From assembly GCF_025141935.1 (NCBI RefSeq), contig NZ_CP081120.1:3403501-3467500 (forward strand): DNA of 64,000 nucleotides. Reading direction: 5' to 3'. The translations under genes were made by a program, and so were the position numbers. Under the pieces are notes generated by a model. It made no database searches, was not told the origin of the DNA, and worked only from the letters and a program-made list of their open reading frames with translations. The first letter of the stretch is position 1; each line of letters starts with the position of its first letter. The stretch comes from Sulfitobacter sp. S190. GTDB lineage: Bacteria > Pseudomonadota > Alphaproteobacteria > Rhodobacterales > Rhodobacteraceae. Of this stretch, positions 61,578 through 64,000 are shown in pieces.

Positions 61578-62420
61578 TTAACGGAAGAGCGACAGGATTG
61601 TCTGCGGTGCCTGATTGGCAATGGACAAGGCCTGCACACCAAGCTGCTGCTGGGTCTGCAATGCCTGGAGCTTGGCCGAGGCCGCTTCCATATCCGTATC
61701 GACCAACGCGCCAATACCAGATTTGACTGCATCACTCAGCTTGCCAATGAAGTTCGCCTGGTCATCAAGTCGCTTGCCAGAAGCACCGAGCGCAGCTGCG
61801 CCATCAATTGCTTCTGTCAGCATCGCCTCGATCTCGTCAAACGCTGTCGCCGCGGTGGCCGCGTCTGTAATTGCGGTCATACCGGCAAGATCAATGTCAG
61901 CTTCGAAGTCGACGGTATCGACGTCGATCGTCGTCACTGTCGGCGCGGCGGTGCCCACGCGGTCAAGCGAAGCGACGACTGTCAGGCTGGTGGCGCCGTT
62001 GCCGTCCGCATCAGTTGCAAGAAGGTTTACCCCGTTGAATTGCGACCCGCTGATAATCGCCGTGATTTGGTCCTTCTTGGACTGCATATCCGCTTCGATC
62101 TTCGCGAAGTCGGCAGTTTCACTTTGACCCGCGATCGATAGCTCTTTCATTTCTTTGAGAGTCTCAACAATCTGTTCGGCGCCTGCTGCAGCAACCGCCA
62201 CAGTCGATCCGCCCACGGCAAGTGAATCCGACACGGCATCGAAACCCGCGACGTCCGACTCCATCACTTTGGAAATCGCCCAGATCGCTGAATTGTCTTT
62301 CGCACTGGCAATTTCCTTGCCTGTGGAAATCTGGCTTTGGGTATCGGCCAGGTTCATGTTGATCGATTTGAGTGTCTGCAATGCCACCATGGCGCTGTTG
62401 TTAGTAAGAATACTCGACAT
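61578..62420 (-). CDS. fliC: Flagellin
   Basis: A 280-residue filament protein. MSSILTNNSAMVALQTLKSINMNLADTQSQISTGKEIASAKDNSAIWAIS and the end AASAKLQALQTQQQLGVQALSIANQAPQTILSLFR are the conserved D0/D1 helices. The variable centre is short (about 90 residues), as in many Rhodobacterales flagellins, so no D2/D3 domains are expected. The start ATG 62420 has AAGGA nine bases upstream; the longer frame to 62456 is not conserved. A CtrA box lies 143 bases upstream. Confidence 0.95.
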   Translation of the reverse strand: MSSILTNNSAMVALQTLKSINMNLADTQSQISTGKEIASAKDNSAIWAISKVMESDVAGFDAVSDSLAVGGSTVAVAAAGAEQIVETLKEMKELSIAGQSETADFAKIEADMQSKKDQITAIISGSQFNGVNLLATDADGNGATSLTVVASLDRVGTAAPTVTTIDVDTVDFEADIDLAGMTAITDAATAATAFDEIEAMLTEAIDGAAALGASGKRLDDQANFIGKLSDAVKSGIGALVDTDMEAASAKLQALQTQQQLGVQALSIANQAPQTILSLFR

Positions 62421-62563
62421 GAGAATGATCCTTTGTGTTCGGCACTTTGGCCGCAAATAACCCTTTGAAGGGCGGAAATGTCATTCTGACCAGTACACGT
62501 GGCTGCCGTGCAGACCGTGTGCCACCCAACGCTGGGTGCGCCTTTCTTTTGGCCCGGGACCGT

Positions 62564-62578
62564 TTAACAGAACCCTAA
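62564..62578 (-). promoter_or_regulatory. CtrA box upstream of flagellin
   Basis: On the minus strand TTAG-GGTTCTG-TTAA, one mismatch from TTAA-N7-TTAA with exact spacing. It lies in the 200-base gap before flagellin. The rest of that gap has no other feature I can support, and no clear sigma-28 promoter was seen. Confidence 0.55.
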
Positions 62579-62620
62579 TCGCGCAAGTCTGGATATCCGC
62601 GATTTGAGCTAAATCAGCGG

Positions 62621-62983
62621 TCATGCACGTTTCTCGACCTGCCCTTGCTGCGGCGACTTGATGGATTTGCGCTTGCCCAGCTGATCGTAGGTTTCCAGGC
62701 TGCTGCGTACGGTTTGAAGCTCCTTCACACGCTGCGTGACCGATCGCAGGCCGGCCAGCGCCGCATTCAGAAGCCGCTCATTATCCCGTGACTGCACCCT
62801 GATCTCATCCAGCACTTCGGCGTCGCCCTCTTTGGCATCGTGAAAATGCGCAACCAGGCGTTCTTTTTCCGGCAAGAGATCGGATAGCTTTGCAAGATCG
62901 CCCGACAGCAGAAGTTTTCTTTCCCGGCGCAGGATGTCTTGCATGGCGATGGCATCGAATTCTTGCGGATCACTCATCACCAT
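62621..62983 (-). CDS. FlgN-like flagellar chaperone (hypothetical)
   Basis: A 120-residue helical protein (RRERKLLLSGDLAKLSDLLPEKERLVAHF..., then RDNERLLNAALAGLRSVTQRVKEL). The pattern of an ERxxLLxGD..L..L...KE.L start followed by NxxLLxAA.xGLxxV resembles FlgN, the chaperone of FlgK and FlgL, which are encoded in the cluster. No strict signature exists, so the name is tentative. ATG 62983 overlaps the flgJ-like gene by 14 bases; ATG 62977 is an alternative. Confidence 0.7.
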   Translation of the reverse strand: MVMSDPQEFDAIAMQDILRRERKLLLSGDLAKLSDLLPEKERLVAHFHDAKEGDAEVLDEIRVQSRDNERLLNAALAGLRSVTQRVKELQTVRSSLETYDQLGKRKSIKSPQQGQVEKRA

Positions 62984-63245
62984 TACGCGCCTTCAATGCC
63001 GCAAAGATGGATTCGGCCAAACCGATGCCACCACTTTTCGTGATCTGCCTTGCCTGTTCCTGCACGAGAAACGACCCAAACTGATCCTCGCCGGCCCCGC
63101 CGCCAAACGATTCTCTGCTTTTGCCGAGGCCCGCGGCGTCCAGCATTTCGGCCAGAAACGTGGCCTCAAGCTCCTGCGCGGCCTCGCGTAAGAGGGTATC
63201 TTGCGGGGGCGCCTGAACCTGCGCCGGTGTGACGGATGTAATCAC
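62970..63245 (-). CDS. flgJ: Rod-binding protein, FlgJ N-terminal domain only
   Basis: A 91-residue protein with the rod-binding domain LREAAQELEATFLAEMLDAAGLGKSRESFGGGAGEDQFGSFLVQEQARQITKSGGIGLAESIF. Long FlgJ proteins add a muramidase domain that is absent here; the separate lytic transglycosylase at 48.9 kb may supply it. The start is GTG 63245 with GAGGAG upstream; the longer frame to 63599 lies opposite the fliK-like gene and is rejected. Confidence 0.9.
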   Translation of the reverse strand: MITSVTPAQVQAPPQDTLLREAAQELEATFLAEMLDAAGLGKSRESFGGGAGEDQFGSFLVQEQARQITKSGGIGLAESIFAALKARNGDE

Positions 63246-63294
63246 TTTATGCTCCTCAAAATTGAATGATTTTTCCGACCGTAGCGGACCACCG

Positions 63295-63309
63295 GTAAAT
63301 GTTCGGTAA
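63295..63309. promoter_or_regulatory. Weak CtrA-like repeat between flgJ and the fliK-like gene
   Basis: GTAA-ATGTTCG-GTAA has the 7-base spacing but two mismatches. It lies 49 bases from the flgJ start and only 12 from the fliK-like start, so it would more likely serve flgJ. The match could easily be chance. Confidence 0.25.
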
Positions 63310-63321
63310 GGAAAAACCGCG

Positions 63322-64000
63322 ATGTTGCGGGAAATTCGTTTGATATCTGGATTGGTCTTTATGGACGTGACAACGCTTTTTGACGGCAAGGTACCAGCGG
63401 TCGCTGTGGTGCCTGCGGGGACCAGCGATGCTGCGATTCCGGAGGGGTTTTCTTTTGCGCAGATCTTTGCAGATGCGGGACTTGAGGAGGTCGCAATCGA
63501 CGTGGATCCCGATCCTGCAGTCGAAGCAGAGGAAACCGGCGATGCCCAGACTGCGGCACTCGAAACAGATATCTCGGATGTGGAACTGGGTGAAATCACG
63601 GGGCTCCTTGCGCCCGCTCAAGAAGCACCACTGAAAAAAATAACGTCGAATAATCAGACCGCATTGATGACGCCACTGTCACAGAATGCGCCGCCGATCG
63701 GCGCGCCACTTCCCTCCCCTATAGAAGACAGAGTGACGTCAATGACATTCATGCCAGATGTGGAGATGCCGGACAGCGGCACAAAGCCGATCGCCGCGCC
63801 GTTTAGGGCCGGCGCGGGCACTGCGGCTGGTGCGGCTGGCGAAAGCGAGCTGCTGCCCGCCCGCGGAGCTGCGTCACAGAACGACAGTTCCGTCGCGCAA
63901 AAGCACGGGCCAGATGACGGTCCGCAGATTGAAACAGCGGGCGGACGAGCAGCGGGTGCGACTGCCGTCGCGCAGAGTGATATGGCTTCGATGACCATCG
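63322..64000 (+). CDS. Flagellar hook-length control protein FliK-like, N-terminal part
   Basis: An open frame from ATG 63322 to the right edge without a stop (226 codons), so the C-terminus is missing. TAAGGAAAAACCGCG upstream gives an AAGGA ribosome site; ATG 63361 lacks one. The protein is acidic and rich in Ala, Pro and Thr with low complexity (for example PIAAPFRAGAGTAAGAAG), as in FliK N-terminal regions. The conserved FliK C-terminal domain is beyond the window, so the name rests on composition and flagellar context. It is divergent from flgJ. Confidence 0.65.
   Translation, partial: MLREIRLISGLVFMDVTTLFDGKVPAVAVVPAGTSDAAIPEGFSFAQIFADAGLEEVAIDVDPDPAVEAEETGDAQTAALETDISDVELGEITGLLAPAQEAPLKKITSNNQTALMTPLSQNAPPIGAPLPSPIEDRVTSMTFMPDVEMPDSGTKPIAAPFRAGAGTAAGAAGESELLPARGAASQNDSSVAQKHGPDDGPQIETAGGRAAGATAVAQSDMASMTI

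Noticed and set aside
1..64000. CRISPR arrays, insertion sequences, prophage genes, tRNA or rRNA genes
   Set aside because: No regularly spaced repeats, transposases, integrases or RNA-gene structures were seen on either strand.
34637..64000. fliG, fliM, flgD, fliA and flgM
   Set aside because: Looked for because the cluster is otherwise nearly complete; no frame in the window matches them, so they must lie elsewhere or beyond the right edge.

Overview
The window is about 60% G+C, densely coded, and looks like a chromosome segment of a marine Rhodobacterales bacterium (Roseobacter group). The evidence is a CbtAB-led aerobic cobalamin operon, an alphaproteobacterial flagellar cluster with FlaF, FlbT and a DUF1217 protein, a SitABCD manganese transporter beside a Fur-family regulator, and a BLUF photoreceptor. 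No rRNA, tRNA, IS element, prophage or CRISPR array was seen.

Layout. 1-9.6 kb holds housekeeping genes: the end of a hybrid histidine kinase, yaaA, recQ, yggT, a thioesterase-like gene, a BLUF gene, then an overlapping set of UMF1-type transporter, mepA endopeptidase and a secreted phytase/esterase-like protein, followed by a queuosine-precursor transporter. 9.7-10.4 kb holds arfB (ribosome rescue). Its leader is unusual: an 18-codon ORF with a 13-nt Shine-Dalgarno match, an internal anti-SD sequence and an intrinsic terminator just before arfB. 10.4-26.0 kb is an oxygen-dependent cobalamin pathway on the minus strand, opened by a cobalamin riboswitch. The order is cbtB, cbtA, a His-rich exported protein, DUF1636, cobW, cobN, cobG, cobH, cobI, cobJ, [cobK on the opposite strand], cobL, cobE, cobM, cobB, cobA, DUF1636, cobF. 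26.1-34.5 kb holds an EamA permease, a Fur/Mur-type regulator divergent from sitABCD with operator-like palindromes between them, pncB and pncA (NAD salvage) around a membrane-anchored NYN RNase-like gene, and trhO.

34.6-64 kb is a flagellar island in alternating blocks: motB; flgE-flgK-flgL-flgI; fliF-fliH-fliN-fliP (minus); fliL-small membrane protein-motE-like; motA-large exported protein-lytic transglycosylase-flhA-fliR-flhB-fliJ-like; flgB-flgC-fliE-fliQ-flgF-flgG-flgA-flgH-second fliL (minus); fliI; flagellin-flaF-flbT-DUF1217 (minus); flgJ-like and flgN-like (minus); and the start of a fliK-like gene that runs off the right edge. Near-consensus CtrA boxes (TTAA-N7-TTAA type) lie before flgE, between fliF and fliL, and before flagellin, with weaker ones before motB and motA. 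This suggests cell-cycle-type CtrA control of the cluster. fliG, fliM, fliA and flgD are not in the window.

The points most worth a second look are the arfB leader, cobK inserted antisense in the cob operon with start codons shared on a CATG, the His-rich protein beside CbtAB, the paired DUF1636 genes, the CtrA boxes, and the unrecognised protein downstream of motA.
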